This document shows positions 53,207-63,016 of a stretch of DNA of 64,000 nt, piece by piece. The position numbers and the translations under genes are program-made. Within the stretch, counting starts at the first letter, position 1. Each line of letters begins with the position of its first letter. The notes under the pieces were generated by a model. That model was not told where the DNA came from, ran no database searches, and saw nothing but the letters and a program-made list of their open reading frames with translations. Origin of the DNA: Terriglobus roseus DSM 18391 (GTDB taxonomy: Bacteria; Acidobacteriota; Terriglobia; Terriglobales; Acidobacteriaceae); NCBI RefSeq assembly GCF_000265425.1, contig NC_018014.1, forward strand, positions 1,054,001 to 1,118,000. Direction: 5' to 3'.

Positions 53207-53449
53207 CTACATGACGAGTGCGAGCGTTTCCAGCTCCTGCTGCATACATTCCAAGGTGCAGTGTGTGGCGTCGATGCGCGTGATCACACTGCGCGCTCCG
53301 TCGCTTGATATGCCGTAGCCCCTTGCGGCCAAGAAGCTGCTGACCAGCTCTGCCGCCTGCCAGCTATCCAGTCCAGAACTCGCCAACTCACCCCGCAGGC
53401 TCGCGACGTCCTCTGCGGTAAACTTTCCGTCGATCGGCATTGATTCCAT
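53207..53449 (-). CDS. small protein of unknown function
   Basis: A possible 80-residue protein, helical, with no signal peptide or membrane segment. It contains KFTAEDVASLRGELASSGLDSWQAAELVSSFLAARGYG, which looks like a genuine helical domain, and a second half with two cysteines. I do not recognise it. No strong ribosome site is seen (an ATG four codons later is possible). It lies in the gap between the permease terminator and folD, on the opposite strand. Confidence 0.45.
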   Translation of the reverse strand: MESMPIDGKFTAEDVASLRGELASSGLDSWQAAELVSSFLAARGYGISSDGARSVITRIDATHCTLECMQQELETLALVM

Positions 53450-53606
53450 TCGCTTCGCACCCCGCTAAGTTGTTGGTTTAGACGTGACCCTGCGAGATGG
53501 GTTGCTGGTGTCTGCGCGATAACCGCGCCAATACACGTTTACAGCAACAATTGTTCGTGCGATGGACGAACTGTAGCGAATGGGCGCCTTGTATCCTCAA
53601 AGAGAT

Positions 53607-54521
53607 ATGACAGAACCACGCGTACTCGACGGTGCCGCAACCGCGGCAGAGATCAGGGCAGAGTTGAAGCAGCAGGTAGCGGCACTCGGATTCACGCCGG
53701 GGCTTGCGGTCGTGCTCATTGGGGAAGACCCTGCATCGGCCATCTACGTTCGCAGCAAGGTCAAGGCGTGCGAGGAGCTGGGGATTCGCAGCATCGAATT
53801 GCGCCCGGATGCTTCACTCACCACGGAAGACCTGCTGACAATCGTCGCCGACCTGAACAGCCGCGACGACGTCGACGGCATTCTGGTGCAGCTTCCTTTG
53901 CCGAAGCAGGTTGATACGAAGCGGGTGTTGGAAGCCGTGGACCCCGACAAGGATGTGGACGGATTCCACCCTGTCAACGTGGGTAAATTGCAGATCGGCC
54001 AGGACACCCTGACGCCATGCACTCCGACCGGCGTTCTTGAGATTCTGAAGCGCAGCGGCATTCCTACGGCAGGCGCCGAGGCGGTTGTCGTGGGCCGCAG
54101 CGACATCGTGGGTAAGCCTGTTGCTGCCATGCTGTTGCAGGCGAATGCGACGCTGACCGTTTGCCATGGTCGTACGCGCAATCTGGCGGAACACACGCGC
54201 CGTGCGGACATTCTGGTTGTTGCCATCGGCAAGGCGGGTTTCATTACTGCGGATATGGTCAAGCCGGGTGCGGTCCTGGTTGATGTGGGTATCAATCGCC
54301 TGACGGATGCCGCTGATGTGGAACGTTTCTTCCCGAATGATGCCAAGCGGCATGAGACGTTTGCGAAGCGTGGTTCGGTGGTTATCGGTGATATTGATCC
54401 GGCGGCTTTTGCGGTCAGCAGTGCGTATACCCCTGTCCCTGGCGGTGTTGGCGCGCTGACGATTGCCATGCTGATGCACAACACTGTGAAGGCTGCGAAG
54501 CTGCGCCGCGGGCTGAAATAG
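53607..54521 (+). CDS. folD: methylenetetrahydrofolate dehydrogenase/cyclohydrolase
   Basis: Bifunctional enzyme that interconverts methylene-, methenyl- and formyl-tetrahydrofolate in one-carbon metabolism. The 304-residue protein has all three family signatures: SAIYVRSKVKACEELGI with the catalytic lysine, DGILVQLPLP and PTGVLEIL, then the NADP site VVGRSDIVGKP and the closing PVPGGVGALTIAML. The ATG before TEPRVLDG is used; an ATG nine codons upstream is not supported by a ribosome site. coaE follows after 4 bases. The purine genes purN and purM, which use formyl-tetrahydrofolate, are nearby. Confidence 0.97.
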   Translation: MTEPRVLDGAATAAEIRAELKQQVAALGFTPGLAVVLIGEDPASAIYVRSKVKACEELGIRSIELRPDASLTTEDLLTIVADLNSRDDVDGILVQLPLPKQVDTKRVLEAVDPDKDVDGFHPVNVGKLQIGQDTLTPCTPTGVLEILKRSGIPTAGAEAVVVGRSDIVGKPVAAMLLQANATLTVCHGRTRNLAEHTRRADILVVAIGKAGFITADMVKPGAVLVDVGINRLTDAADVERFFPNDAKRHETFAKRGSVVIGDIDPAAFAVSSAYTPVPGGVGALTIAMLMHNTVKAAKLRRGLK

Positions 54522-54525
54522 CTTT

Positions 54526-55209
54526 ATGCTGCGCGTTGGTTTGACGGGAGGGGTGGGCAGCGGGAAGTCGGCCGCTGCTGCCATTTTCCGCGATCTGGGC
54601 GCGCAGATTTCGCAGTCGGATGAGGTCGGAAGGGCGCTTATGGAGCCCGGTGAGGCCGCTTTTGAATCGATTCAGAGGCATTTCGGGCCGTCGGTCGTTT
54701 CAGGCGACGGTTCGCTCAACCGTGCCGCCCTGGCACGCATCGCTTTTGACGAGGGACGCGTCGATGAGATTAATGCGATGGTCCATCCCTTGGTAATCGC
54801 CGCGCAGGATGCCTGGGCGGATCGGGTTGGAGAAAACGACTCGGCGGCGGTTGCGATTGTGGAGTCCGCGCTGATCTTCGAGACGCGGTTTAACGGCCGT
54901 GGCCCGGTTGCGGAGGGTGATGGCGCTCCGTGGCGCACTCGTTTTGATCGCATCGTCGTCGTTACGGCTCCGCTGGAGGTTCGCCGACAGCGCTACATTG
55001 CGCGCCTGGCCGGGTCTGTGCCGCATGAGGTGGCGTCGGCAGATTTCGACCGGCGTGCGGCTGCGCAGTGGCCGGACGAGCGGAAGGCGGCGCTGGCGGA
55101 TTTCGTCCTGGTCAACGATGGTTCACTGCAGCATCTACAGGATGAAGCGACGAGGCTCTATGCTTTGCTTCGGCAGGAAGCAGCCGACCGTAACGCAGAG
55201 GCGATGTAG
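54526..55209 (+). CDS. coaE: dephospho-CoA kinase
   Basis: Last enzyme of coenzyme A synthesis; phosphorylates dephospho-CoA at the 3' hydroxyl of ribose. The P-loop GGVGSGKS is at 8-15. The 227-residue protein is slightly longer than the usual 200-210 because of an insertion of about 15 residues after LIFETRFNG. VHPLV and the RRQRYIARLAG segment are family features. ATG lies 4 bases after the folD stop, so the two genes form an operon. Confidence 0.95.
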   Translation: MLRVGLTGGVGSGKSAAAAIFRDLGAQISQSDEVGRALMEPGEAAFESIQRHFGPSVVSGDGSLNRAALARIAFDEGRVDEINAMVHPLVIAAQDAWADRVGENDSAAVAIVESALIFETRFNGRGPVAEGDGAPWRTRFDRIVVVTAPLEVRRQRYIARLAGSVPHEVASADFDRRAAAQWPDERKAALADFVLVNDGSLQHLQDEATRLYALLRQEAADRNAEAM

Positions 55210-55299
55210 AGCGGCAGCGGCTAAACTGATCTTGCTGCGTTCACAGGACTGTTCCTGCTGAAGTCGCAGGATTTGAGGGCGCGCCTGGAGGCGCCGCGG

Positions 55300-56502
55300 A
55301 TGAAGTTGCGTAGGGTTCTGCTTGTTGTACTTCTGGTTGCCGGTTTTTACTTCCTGACACAGCATCTGTGGACAGCGGGTTCAGTTGCTGCGCTGGTCGA
55401 GCGCTACGCTCCGTCTGTGTCGAGCGGGACGACGCTGGTCAGCAGTAAAGGGCCGCTGGGCACATTCGACCTGAACGTGGCAAATGCGCAGCCCGCCTAT
55501 GACGCGGAAGAGCAGAACAACATCGCCGTCTACAAGCGAGTCACACCGAGCGTGGTCAACATCACGTCGACCGCGGTTGCCTTCGACTTCTTTTACGGTG
55601 CGGTTCCGCAGCAGGGCCAGGGATCAGGCTTCATCATCGATAAGCAGGGTCACATCCTGACGAACAATCACGTTATCGACAACGCCCAGCGCGTTGAGGT
55701 GCAGTTGTTCGACAAGCACAAGTACAAGGCGCAGGTGATCGGCGTCGACAAGATGCATGACCTGGCGCTGCTACAAATCAACGCGCCCAACCTGCAGCCG
55801 GTGGAACTGGCCGAGGCGCATGGCGCGCTGCAGGTGGGCCAGAAGGTCTTCGCTATCGGCAATCCCTTCGGACTGTCGGGCACGATGACGCGCGGCATCA
55901 TTTCCGCTATCCGTAGCGTGCGCGGGCCGACCGGTTCGGCTATCGACAACGCCATCCAGACGGATGCGGCGATCAATCCCGGTAATTCGGGCGGACCGTT
56001 GATGAACTCGCGCGGGCAGGTGATCGGCATCAACACGATGATCGCTTCGAACAATGGCGCGGACCAGAGCGCAGGCATCGGCTTCGCGATCCCGATCGCG
56101 ACGGCGCGAGCCGTGCTGGATGACTTCTCAAAGTATGGCCATGTGCGTCGGCCCACGCTTGCAATCATGACGCTTGAGATCGGGCCTGACCTGGCAGACC
56201 AGATTGGTTTGCCGTCGGATTACGGCGTACTGATTCAGCGGGTGCTACCCGGTGGCGCGGCGGAGAAGGCTGGTCTGAAGGGTGGAACGCAGCGCGCGGC
56301 GCTGGGGAACACACCCGTGATGCTTGGTGGAGACTTTATCGTGGCCGTCGACGGCCAGGAGATCACCAGCGAGCAGGACATCAACAATGTGATGAACGCG
56401 CACAAGACGGGCGACCAAGTGAAGGTTACGGTCTTCCGTGGACGGCGTCGCCAGGACGTGATGGTCACGTTGGGTGAAGCTGGTAGTGAACAGCAGATCT
56501 AA
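55300..56502 (+). CDS. membrane-anchored HtrA/Deg serine protease
   Basis: A 400-residue periplasmic serine protease anchored by an N-terminal helix (about 5-22, VLLVVLLVAGFYFL). The catalytic triad is complete: H124 (NNHVID), D154 (HDLALL) and S230 (GNSGGPL). A single PDZ domain occupies about 290-395 (GVLIQRVLPGGAAEKAGLKGG, VDGQEITSEQDIN). This is the DegS/DegQ-like layout, with one PDZ. Relatives remove misfolded envelope proteins or cut regulators. The ATG used has GGAGG 10 bases upstream; a TTG nine codons earlier is less likely. It follows coaE by 90 bases on the same strand. Confidence 0.93.
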   Translation: MKLRRVLLVVLLVAGFYFLTQHLWTAGSVAALVERYAPSVSSGTTLVSSKGPLGTFDLNVANAQPAYDAEEQNNIAVYKRVTPSVVNITSTAVAFDFFYGAVPQQGQGSGFIIDKQGHILTNNHVIDNAQRVEVQLFDKHKYKAQVIGVDKMHDLALLQINAPNLQPVELAEAHGALQVGQKVFAIGNPFGLSGTMTRGIISAIRSVRGPTGSAIDNAIQTDAAINPGNSGGPLMNSRGQVIGINTMIASNNGADQSAGIGFAIPIATARAVLDDFSKYGHVRRPTLAIMTLEIGPDLADQIGLPSDYGVLIQRVLPGGAAEKAGLKGGTQRAALGNTPVMLGGDFIVAVDGQEITSEQDINNVMNAHKTGDQVKVTVFRGRRRQDVMVTLGEAGSEQQI

Positions 56503-56593
56503 GCCTTGGTTCTGGTATCGCTGCGGTTCTTCGCGAGGTGCGAACCGCCTCTGCGCCTGAGTAGGTGAAGGGCTGTCGCACTTCGTGCGAAAA

Positions 56594-56635
56594 CCCACCC
56601 TTTCGCGATGGAGCTGCGAAAGAGTGGGGCACCCG
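56594..56635. repeat. dispersed hairpin element, copy 8
   Basis: CCCACCCTTTCGC and GCGAAAGAGTGGGG pair around a 9-base loop, followed by CACCCGA. It lies between the convergent HtrA and histidine kinase genes, far from the other copies. Confidence 0.82.
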
Positions 56636-56642
56636 ATTTCGT

Positions 56643-58175
56643 CTAGCGCGTGACTGCTTCGTAGGGCAGGAAGATGCTGAAGACGGTGCCCAGCCCCTCG
56701 CGGCTTCTTACTTTCAGCGTTCCGCGGTGGCGGTCGATAATCTCTTTACTGATCCACAGGCCGAGGCCGGTTCCGGTGATGCCCTTGGTCGTGTAGAAGG
56801 CGCGGAAGACCTTCGCCAGCACCTCTGGCGACATGCCGCTGCCGGTGTCCGCGACGGTGATTACCGCGCCGCGTTCGCCTGTAGTCCAGTTCACGCCTTC
56901 GCGGCTTCGTAGCAACATGCGGCCGCCGCCGGTTGCCATCGCATCGAGGCTATTGCCGACAAGATTGCTGATCACCTGTCGCACCTCGCCTTCGAAGCAG
57001 CGCACGGCGCGCGCGTCGCGGTGGCGAAGGTTAATCTCCACACCCGAGTTGACGATGCGGCCCTGGTAGATCGAGAGAACGCTTGCGATCAACTGTTCCG
57101 CTGTGATGGCCTGCGGGCTGGTGGATTGTTTGTGGAAGCGCAGTGTCTGACTTGTGATGGCGGCTACGCGCATCAGTTCGCGCTCGGCCGTGTCCAGGAA
57201 GCCCTGAGCATCGTCGAGCGCCTGGCTTGTCTTTGCGAGGTAGAGCAGGTTGGTGACCGACTCGAGCGGATTATTGATCTCGTGTGCGATAGATGCGGCC
57301 AGACGTCCGACCACTGCCAGCTTGTCACTTTCGATGAGAGCGAGTTCGGCCTTCTTCTGGTTTGTGATCTCGAGGGAGGCAGCGGTGATGCCGGTGACGG
57401 TACCGTCGGCGCCATAGACAGGGAAGTAGGAGACGGTCCAGTAGCGGTGCTCGTCGGGATCGTTGACGAGCGCGCCCTCCAGCGGAAAGTTCACAATCGG
57501 CTCGCCTGCGGCGACCTTATCGAAGAGTTCGCGCAAGCCCGGGATGGGCGCCATCTCGGTGAGCGTGCGACCGACGACCTCTTCTGGCTTCAGGCCGAAA
57601 AATGCGGCCTGGCGGTTGTTCAGCCGCAGATAGTGATAGTCGTCCAAGTCGAAGAGTGCAAGGCCGATGGGGGCTGTCCGGTAGACGGCCTCGATTTCGG
57701 CGCGCTGACGTTCGGCTTCTTCGCTCTTCTTTCGAAACTCCTCGTGCTTTCGCTTGTCTTCCGTGATGTCACGAAAGAAGACGATGATGCCGTCGTCGGA
57801 GGGGTAGGCCTCGATGTGGAACCAGATATTGAGCGGTTCCGGGTAGAACGCTTCAAACTCAGTCGCGACACGCTCGTTCATGGTGCGCGTGTAACTCTCG
57901 TAGTAGGGCAGATCGGACCGTGTGGCCTCCGGAAAGCTCTCCCAGATATTTTTGCCAACGACCTCGCCGCTGGGCGACAGGATTGCGAGTGCCCGGGCGT
58001 TCATGAAAGTGATGACAAAGTCGCGGTTCAGGAACTGGATGCCGTCGGAAGTCAGTTCAAAGAACTGCGCCATCTGCTGACGGACGGTATCGTCTTCGCT
58101 TCCGACAGGGGGGCCGAGAGGATGCAACCGAGATCTCCAGAGGATATTCAACCACGGCCATTCAAGAACGGCCAA
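56643..58175 (-). CDS. PAS-domain sensor histidine kinase, soluble
   Basis: A 510-residue kinase without membrane segments. Two PAS domains (about 35-145 and 165-285, the second with APIGLALFD and VVGRTLTEM) are joined by a coiled helix (EEFRKKSEEAERQRAEIE). The phosphoacceptor is H298 in ASIAHEINNPLE, and the ATPase domain has NLVGNSLDAM (N box), DTGSGM (G1), and GTGLGLWI (G2). No response regulator is next to it. The stimulus is not evident. It converges with HtrA and lies 14 bases after purN on the same strand, so it may be read in the same transcript. Confidence 0.93.
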   Translation of the reverse strand: MAVLEWPWLNILWRSRLHPLGPPVGSEDDTVRQQMAQFFELTSDGIQFLNRDFVITFMNARALAILSPSGEVVGKNIWESFPEATRSDLPYYESYTRTMNERVATEFEAFYPEPLNIWFHIEAYPSDDGIIVFFRDITEDKRKHEEFRKKSEEAERQRAEIEAVYRTAPIGLALFDLDDYHYLRLNNRQAAFFGLKPEEVVGRTLTEMAPIPGLRELFDKVAAGEPIVNFPLEGALVNDPDEHRYWTVSYFPVYGADGTVTGITAASLEITNQKKAELALIESDKLAVVGRLAASIAHEINNPLESVTNLLYLAKTSQALDDAQGFLDTAERELMRVAAITSQTLRFHKQSTSPQAITAEQLIASVLSIYQGRIVNSGVEINLRHRDARAVRCFEGEVRQVISNLVGNSLDAMATGGGRMLLRSREGVNWTTGERGAVITVADTGSGMSPEVLAKVFRAFYTTKGITGTGLGLWISKEIIDRHRGTLKVRSREGLGTVFSIFLPYEAVTR

Positions 58176-58189
58176 CCCCAGGGGTTCAT

Positions 58190-58807
58190 TCAGCGTGCGA
58201 TGTAGCGGCGGCCCTCGACCGTATACCGTCCACTCAATACGCGCTGGATTGCCTCAGGGTAAGCGATGTGTTCTTCCGCCAGGATGCGTTTTGCCAGCGT
58301 TTCGGCTGTGTCGGCGTCCAGCACTGGGATCGCGCGTTGCAGCACGATGACGCCGTGATCCACTGCCTCGTCGACAAAGTGCACGGTGCAGCCGGCGATG
58401 GTGGCGCCGTATTCCAATGCCTGCTGTTGCGCGTGCAGCCCGGGGAATGAAGGCAACAGGGATGGGTGGATGTTCAGGATGCGATCGGGGAAGGCGCGGA
58501 TGAACTCCGGTGAGAGCACCCGCATGTAGCCGGCGAGGATGACGAGATCCACGCCATGCTGATGCAGCGCTGCGACCATCTTTGCGTCGTGCTCGGCGCG
58601 CGGAACGCCCTTACTGACGATAGCCTCGGTTTTCAGACCGAGGTCACGGGCAGCGTGCAGGCCCGGGGCATCTGCGATGTTGGAGATGACGCAGGCGATC
58701 TCGCACCCTGTCAGGCGGTTCGCTGCGATGGCGTCCGCAATATTCAGGAAGTTCGATCCGCGACCGCTGAGCAACACTCCCAGGCGCTGCGTGCGTGCGT
58801 CCGTCAT
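58190..58807 (-). CDS. purN: phosphoribosylglycinamide formyltransferase
   Basis: Third step of purine synthesis: transfers formyl from 10-formyl-tetrahydrofolate to GAR. The 205-residue protein begins GVLLSGRGSNF (substrate loop), has the catalytic segment ILNIHPSLLPSFPG with the conserved Asn and His, and ends with VDHGVIVLQRAIPV carrying the catalytic Asp. Its ATG overlaps the purM stop by 4 bases (ATGA), a common arrangement. Confidence 0.97.
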   Translation of the reverse strand: MTDARTQRLGVLLSGRGSNFLNIADAIAANRLTGCEIACVISNIADAPGLHAARDLGLKTEAIVSKGVPRAEHDAKMVAALHQHGVDLVILAGYMRVLSPEFIRAFPDRILNIHPSLLPSFPGLHAQQQALEYGATIAGCTVHFVDEAVDHGVIVLQRAIPVLDADTAETLAKRILAEEHIAYPEAIQRVLSGRYTVEGRRYIAR

Positions 58808-59868
58808 ACGTAGTTGACGCGCCGCTCGCCGCGGGCGATGCGACCTATGACGCAGTGGCGCTCGTTTGCGCGGTTCAGGATGGCCTTGGCTTTCTTCGCC
58901 ATCTCGGCCGGCACCACGACGATCATGCCGATACCCATGTTGAAGGTTCGCATCATCTCATCCTGCTCGACCTGTCCCAATGCCTGCAGATGCTGGAAGA
59001 GCGGTGGTGGCTCCCATGCGTTGAGTTCCACCTGCGCGCAGAGGCCCTTGGGCAGAATGCGTGGCAGATTTTCCGTAATGCCGCCGCCTGTGATGTGCGC
59101 CATGCCGCTGACCAGGTTGGCTGCCGTGAGCTTCTTGACGATGCTGAGGTAGCTGCGGTGCTGCCGCATGAGGGCTGCGCCGGTCTTGTCTTTGAGTTCG
59201 TTAACGTACTGGTCCGGGCCGTACTTTGCTACTTCGAAGAGCAGCTTGCGCGCGAGTGAATAGCCGTTGGTGTGCAGGCCGTTCGACGGCAGGCCGAAGA
59301 GCACATCGCCCGCCTGAATTTTCTCGCCGGTGATGATCTTGTCGCGATTGACGACGCCGACGATGGTGCCGGCCAGATCGTACTCGCCGTCCTTGTAGAA
59401 GCCCGGCATCTGCGCCGTCTCGCCGCCGATGAGAGCGCAGCCGGCGCTTTTGCAGGCCTCGCTGAGACCTTCGACGACCTTCTCCATGACGCCGCCTTCG
59501 AGCTTGCCCGTGGCGAGGTAGTCGAGAAAGAAGAGTGGCGTCGCGCCCTGCACCGCGATGTCATTCACGCAGTGGTTTACGAGGTCGCATCCCACGGTGT
59601 GGTGGATGCCGAGCTCGAAGGCGACCTTCAGCTTGGTGCCCACACCGTCGGCGCTCGAGACGAGCACCGGGTCTGGATACTTGGCAACGTCGAGAGCGAA
59701 GAGGCCGCCGAAGCCGCCGATTTCGCTGAGGACCTGCTTGTTGAAGGTCTTCCGCGCCAGCATCTTGATGCGCTGTTTTGTGCGGTCGCCTTCGGTGATG
59801 TCGACGCCAGCATCGGCGTAGGTGGCGGGCTTCGTCTTCGGTGCAGACTCAGTGGAGCGTGCGTTCAC
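58804..59868 (-). CDS. purM: phosphoribosylformylglycinamidine cyclo-ligase
   Basis: Fifth step of purine synthesis: closes FGAM to AIR with ATP. The 354-residue protein has the family motifs TYADAGVDI near the start, VSSADGVGTKLKVAFELG, GCDLVNHCVNDIAVQGATPLFFLDY, LIGGETAQMPGFY and HITGGGITENLPRILP. Length is normal. It is translationally coupled to purN. About 215 bases separate its start from the divergent hemL. Confidence 0.97.
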   Translation of the reverse strand: MNARSTESAPKTKPATYADAGVDITEGDRTKQRIKMLARKTFNKQVLSEIGGFGGLFALDVAKYPDPVLVSSADGVGTKLKVAFELGIHHTVGCDLVNHCVNDIAVQGATPLFFLDYLATGKLEGGVMEKVVEGLSEACKSAGCALIGGETAQMPGFYKDGEYDLAGTIVGVVNRDKIITGEKIQAGDVLFGLPSNGLHTNGYSLARKLLFEVAKYGPDQYVNELKDKTGAALMRQHRSYLSIVKKLTAANLVSGMAHITGGGITENLPRILPKGLCAQVELNAWEPPPLFQHLQALGQVEQDEMMRTFNMGIGMIVVVPAEMAKKAKAILNRANERHCVIGRIARGERRVNYV

Positions 59869-60083
59869 GATTGATTCCTTAGCAGTGGGCGCGAGCCAGA
59901 GATCGATATGGATTACGTCGGATGAGGCACAGATGCTACGTGTTGCGAATGGACGCGACTAGTTCTTGAGAGCCCGCGCACGCTGATATCCGCTTGGCCT
60001 TGAGGATAACAGGGGGCATTCTCACAGGGAGACCGCGACGGCACACAAGCGGGAGAATTCTGTGAAACCTATACTGATTCGGT

Positions 60084-61379
60084 ATGCCTTTTTCGCTAGA
60101 TCGCTCCCGTTTGCTGCAGCAGCGCGCCGAGTCACTCATCCCCGGCGGCGTTGATTCCCCGGTTCGCGCCTTCCGCTCGGTTGGCGGCGATCCGCCGTTC
60201 GTGGAGCGTGCCGAGGGTGCCTACCTGTTCGACGCGGACGGTAATCGGTATATCGATTATTTCGGCTCGTGGGGGCCGATGATCCTGGGCCATGCCGCGC
60301 CTTCTGTTGTGTCGGCTGTGCAGGCTGCAGCGGCAAAGGGCACAAGCTTTGGCGCGTCGACGGCCGCTGAGGCCGACCTGGCGGCGCTGGTGATGCAGGC
60401 GGTGCCCTCGATCGAGAGACTGCGTTTCGTCTCAAGCGGCACTGAGGCTGTGATGAGCGCCATTCGTGTTGCGCGGGCGTTCACGGGCCGGAATCGCATT
60501 CTGAAGTTTGAGGGCTGTTATCACGGCCACTCAGACGCGTTGCTGGTGAAGGCCGGCAGCGGCGTTGCCACGCTCGGCATTCCCGGTTCTGCGGGCATTC
60601 CGATGGAGACGACGCAGTTCACGACGGCGATTCGCTACAACGACATTGGGGAAGTGAAGAAGGTCTTCGCGAAGCATCACGGCGAGATCGCCTGCATCAT
60701 CCTGGAGCCGGTGGTGGGGAACGCGGGCACGATTCTGCCGCAGCCGGGTTTCCTGGAAGCCCTGCGCGAGATCTGCACGCAGGAAGGCACGCTGCTGATC
60801 TTCGACGAGGTGATGACGGGTTTCCGCGTGTCGCTTGGCGGAGCGCAGGCACTCTACGGCATCAAGCCTGATTTGACGACGCTGGGCAAGATCATCGGCG
60901 GCGGTCTGCCGGTGGGCGCCTTCGGTGGCCGCGCCGAGATTATGAACCTGCTGGCGCCGCTTGGCCCTGTCTATCAGGCGGGAACGCTCAGCGGTAACCC
61001 GCTGGCCATGGCTGCCGGTATCACCACGTTGCAAGCGCTGCTCGATGGTGGCGATGACTTCTATGACGCGCTTGCGGAGGTTACGAGCCGGATTGCACAT
61101 GGTGTGATGGACGAGGCCAAGAAGGCGGGCATTCCGCTTTGTATGGCCGGTGTGGGGTCGATGTTTACGTGGTTCTTCCAGAGTGGGCCGGTACACAACT
61201 TCGAGGATGCTGCGAAGAGCGACACGCAGCGATTTGGGCAGTTCCACCGCGGCATGCTGGAGCGCGGTGTGTGGCTGCCACCGTCGCAGTATGAGGCGGC
61301 GTTCGTTTCGGCGGTGCATGGTGATGCGGAGATTGAGGCGACGGTCGCGGCTGCTCGCGAGGTCTTTGCGACGCTTTAG
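60084..61379 (+). CDS. hemL: glutamate-1-semialdehyde 2,1-aminomutase
   Basis: PLP enzyme of the C5 route to tetrapyrroles; converts glutamate-1-semialdehyde to 5-aminolevulinate. The 431-residue protein has [11 protein letters not shown] at the start, [16 protein letters not shown], the [11 protein letters not shown] aspartate that holds the pyridine nitrogen, and the Schiff-base lysine K269 in [29 protein letters not shown] completes the signature. A possible -10 box (TATACT) lies about 15 bases before the ATG, but no clear ribosome site is seen. Its end overlaps the GNAT gene by 4 bases. Confidence 0.97.
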   Translation: MPFSLDRSRLLQQRAESLIPGGVDSPVRAFRSVGGDPPFVERAEGAYLFDADGNRYIDYFGSWGPMILGHAAPSVVSAVQAAAAKGTSFGASTAAEADLAALVMQAVPSIERLRFVSSGTEAVMSAIRVARAFTGRNRILKFEGCYHGHSDALLVKAGSGVATLGIPGSAGIPMETTQFTTAIRYNDIGEVKKVFAKHHGEIACIILEPVVGNAGTILPQPGFLEALREICTQEGTLLIFDEVMTGFRVSLGGAQALYGIKPDLTTLGKIIGGGLPVGAFGGRAEIMNLLAPLGPVYQAGTLSGNPLAMAAGITTLQALLDGGDDFYDALAEVTSRIAHGVMDEAKKAGIPLCMAGVGSMFTWFFQSGPVHNFEDAAKSDTQRFGQFHRGMLERGVWLPPSQYEAAFVSAVHGDAEIEATVAAAREVFATL

Positions 61380-62068
61380 GGTCGCTGCGAAATCTTCAGG
61401 AAGGGCACCTCGGCGGTCGTTACGAAGCCGAGTCTTTCGTAGATCTGAACGGCGCGAGTGTTTGTGCTGATGACGTGCAGGTAGGGGAGTTCATCCGGCT
61501 GATCCATCAGCAAACGTTGGATCAGGTGCTGTGCGTAGCCGCGTCCTGTGTAGCCGGGGCGAGTGCAGACACCGCTGATCTCGCGCAGGCCCGGCATGCG
61601 TGTGCGATGACCTGCCATTGCCACGAGCAGGCCGTCGACACGGATGCCGATGTAGCGGCCGAGCTGGCAGGTCTCCGCACGAAAGTAGCCGGGGAAGGCG
61701 ACTTGCGTCAGTTCCACCATGGCGGATGCATCTGCCGATCCCAGCTCGCATTCGCCCTCTGTCGCGGTTGGGATGGCGAAGTGGGAGCGTGGCCGCCAGG
61801 CCATCTGAAGGCAACTGGCATAGAGAACATCGGGTGTGTCTGGTGCGATGGAGGGCAGGACGCCGCAGAAATCTGCATCGGTGTCTCGGCGAAGTGTCTC
61901 GGCGTCCACATACTCGCCTTGGTGCTCGACTGAGGCGAAGGGCAGGACCTGCGGCCGATAGCGAAGGACGTTCTTGATGCGTTCGCCGAAGTGGCTCTGT
62001 CGCGTGGTGAGCGCGCTGTAGAACGGGTTTCGCAGATAGGACTGCTGTTCTTCGCTGAGGAAAGACAT
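61376..62068 (-). CDS. GNAT-family acetyltransferase
   Basis: A 230-residue protein with an N-terminal region (about 1-110) of no known family and a C-terminal GNAT domain (about 110-225). The acetyl-CoA motif is [18 protein letters not shown], and it ends [17 protein letters not shown]. The FR47-like pattern ([10 protein letters not shown]) fits N-acetyltransferases. The substrate is unknown. I chose the ATG before SFLSEEQQ; the open frame upstream is encoded by the sodA terminator and is not likely translated. The gene converges with hemL. Confidence 0.87.
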   Translation of the reverse strand: MSFLSEEQQSYLRNPFYSALTTRQSHFGERIKNVLRYRPQVLPFASVEHQGEYVDAETLRRDTDADFCGVLPSIAPDTPDVLYASCLQMAWRPRSHFAIPTATEGECELGSADASAMVELTQVAFPGYFRAETCQLGRYIGIRVDGLLVAMAGHRTRMPGLREISGVCTRPGYTGRGYAQHLIQRLLMDQPDELPYLHVISTNTRAVQIYERLGFVTTAEVPFLKISQRP

Positions 62069-62124
62069 GTCCCATTTTGCATCGGCCTGGAGTGAAGTCT
62101 CTACGTGATGGCGAACGAATGCAG

Positions 62125-62150
62125 AAAGGCCGCGATTGCTCGCGGCCTTT
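62125..62150 (-). terminator. terminator after sodA
   Basis: AAAGGCCGCGA pairs perfectly with TCGCGGCCTTT (11 bp) around TTGC, about 25 bases past the sodA stop on the minus strand. Confidence 0.9.
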
Positions 62151-62173
62151 TGCAATGTTGAGGAGTGGAGAGC

Positions 62174-62788
62174 TTAGTAGCTCTTTGCCTTCTCGAAGCG
62201 CTTGTTCACTTCTTCCCAGTTGACCGTGTTCCACCAGTTGGCGAGGTACTCGGGACGCTTGTTCTGGTACTTCAGGTAGTAGGCATGCTCCCATACGTCG
62301 TTGCCGAGGATGGGGTAGCTGCCGGTGGAGAGCGGGTTGTCCTGGTTGGGTGTGGTGACGATGGTCAGCTTGCCGCCCTTGAGGATGAGCCAGCCCCAGC
62401 CAGAGCCGAACTGCTTGGCTGTGGTCTCGTTGAAGGTCTTCTTGAAGGTTTCGAAATCACCGAAGTCGGCCTTGATCTGCTCGCCGAGGGAGCCCGTGGG
62501 CTCGCCGCCGCCGCCCGGCTTCATGATCTCCCAGAACATGGTGTGGTTGACGTGACCGCCGCCGTTGTTGCGAACGACGGTACGAACGTCCTCAGGCACG
62601 GCGTCCAGGTTCTTGATGAGCTCTTCTGCGGTCTTTGCGCCAAGCTCCGTGTGCTTTTCGACAGCGCCGTTCAGGTTCGTGACGTAAGTCGCGTGGTGCT
62701 TGTCGTGGTGAAGCTTCATCGTTGCTTCGTCGATGTGCGGCTCGAGGCCGTCATATGCGTAGGGCAGTGCGGGAAGTTCAAAAGGCAC
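62174..62788 (-). CDS. sodA: superoxide dismutase, Mn type
   Basis: Converts superoxide to hydrogen peroxide and oxygen. The 204-residue protein has all four metal ligands: H27, H82 (NHTMFW), D164 and H168 (NDVWEHAYY). Glycines at the position of the iron-type Gln69 (GGGHVNH) and Q149 in PNQDNP at the manganese-type position point to the manganese enzyme. No signal peptide, so it is cytoplasmic. The gene has its own terminator. Confidence 0.97.
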   Translation of the reverse strand: MPFELPALPYAYDGLEPHIDEATMKLHHDKHHATYVTNLNGAVEKHTELGAKTAEELIKNLDAVPEDVRTVVRNNGGGHVNHTMFWEIMKPGGGGEPTGSLGEQIKADFGDFETFKKTFNETTAKQFGSGWGWLILKGGKLTIVTTPNQDNPLSTGSYPILGNDVWEHAYYLKYQNKRPEYLANWWNTVNWEEVNKRFEKAKSY

Positions 62789-63016
62789 GGTCTTGTCTCC
62801 TCTGCAGGGTTCAAAAATCGTTGATAACGTTTCGCGGATTCACAGCACCGCATCGCCGTGGTTGGATGCGCGCGGGATGGCATCGGATGCGCCACCGCGA
62901 CGCAGGCGCATGCCAACCCATTCTGCGCCTTTCTGGTGGGTGTCGCACCTCGACTGCGTGAAAATCTGCGATGCACGCCGTTCGTTGCGCATCCTACGGT
63001 GTGTAATGGAGCGAGC

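Noticed and set aside
57021..58205. Plus-strand open frame opposite the histidine kinase
   Set aside because: The minus frame has PAS, HisKA and ATPase motifs throughout.
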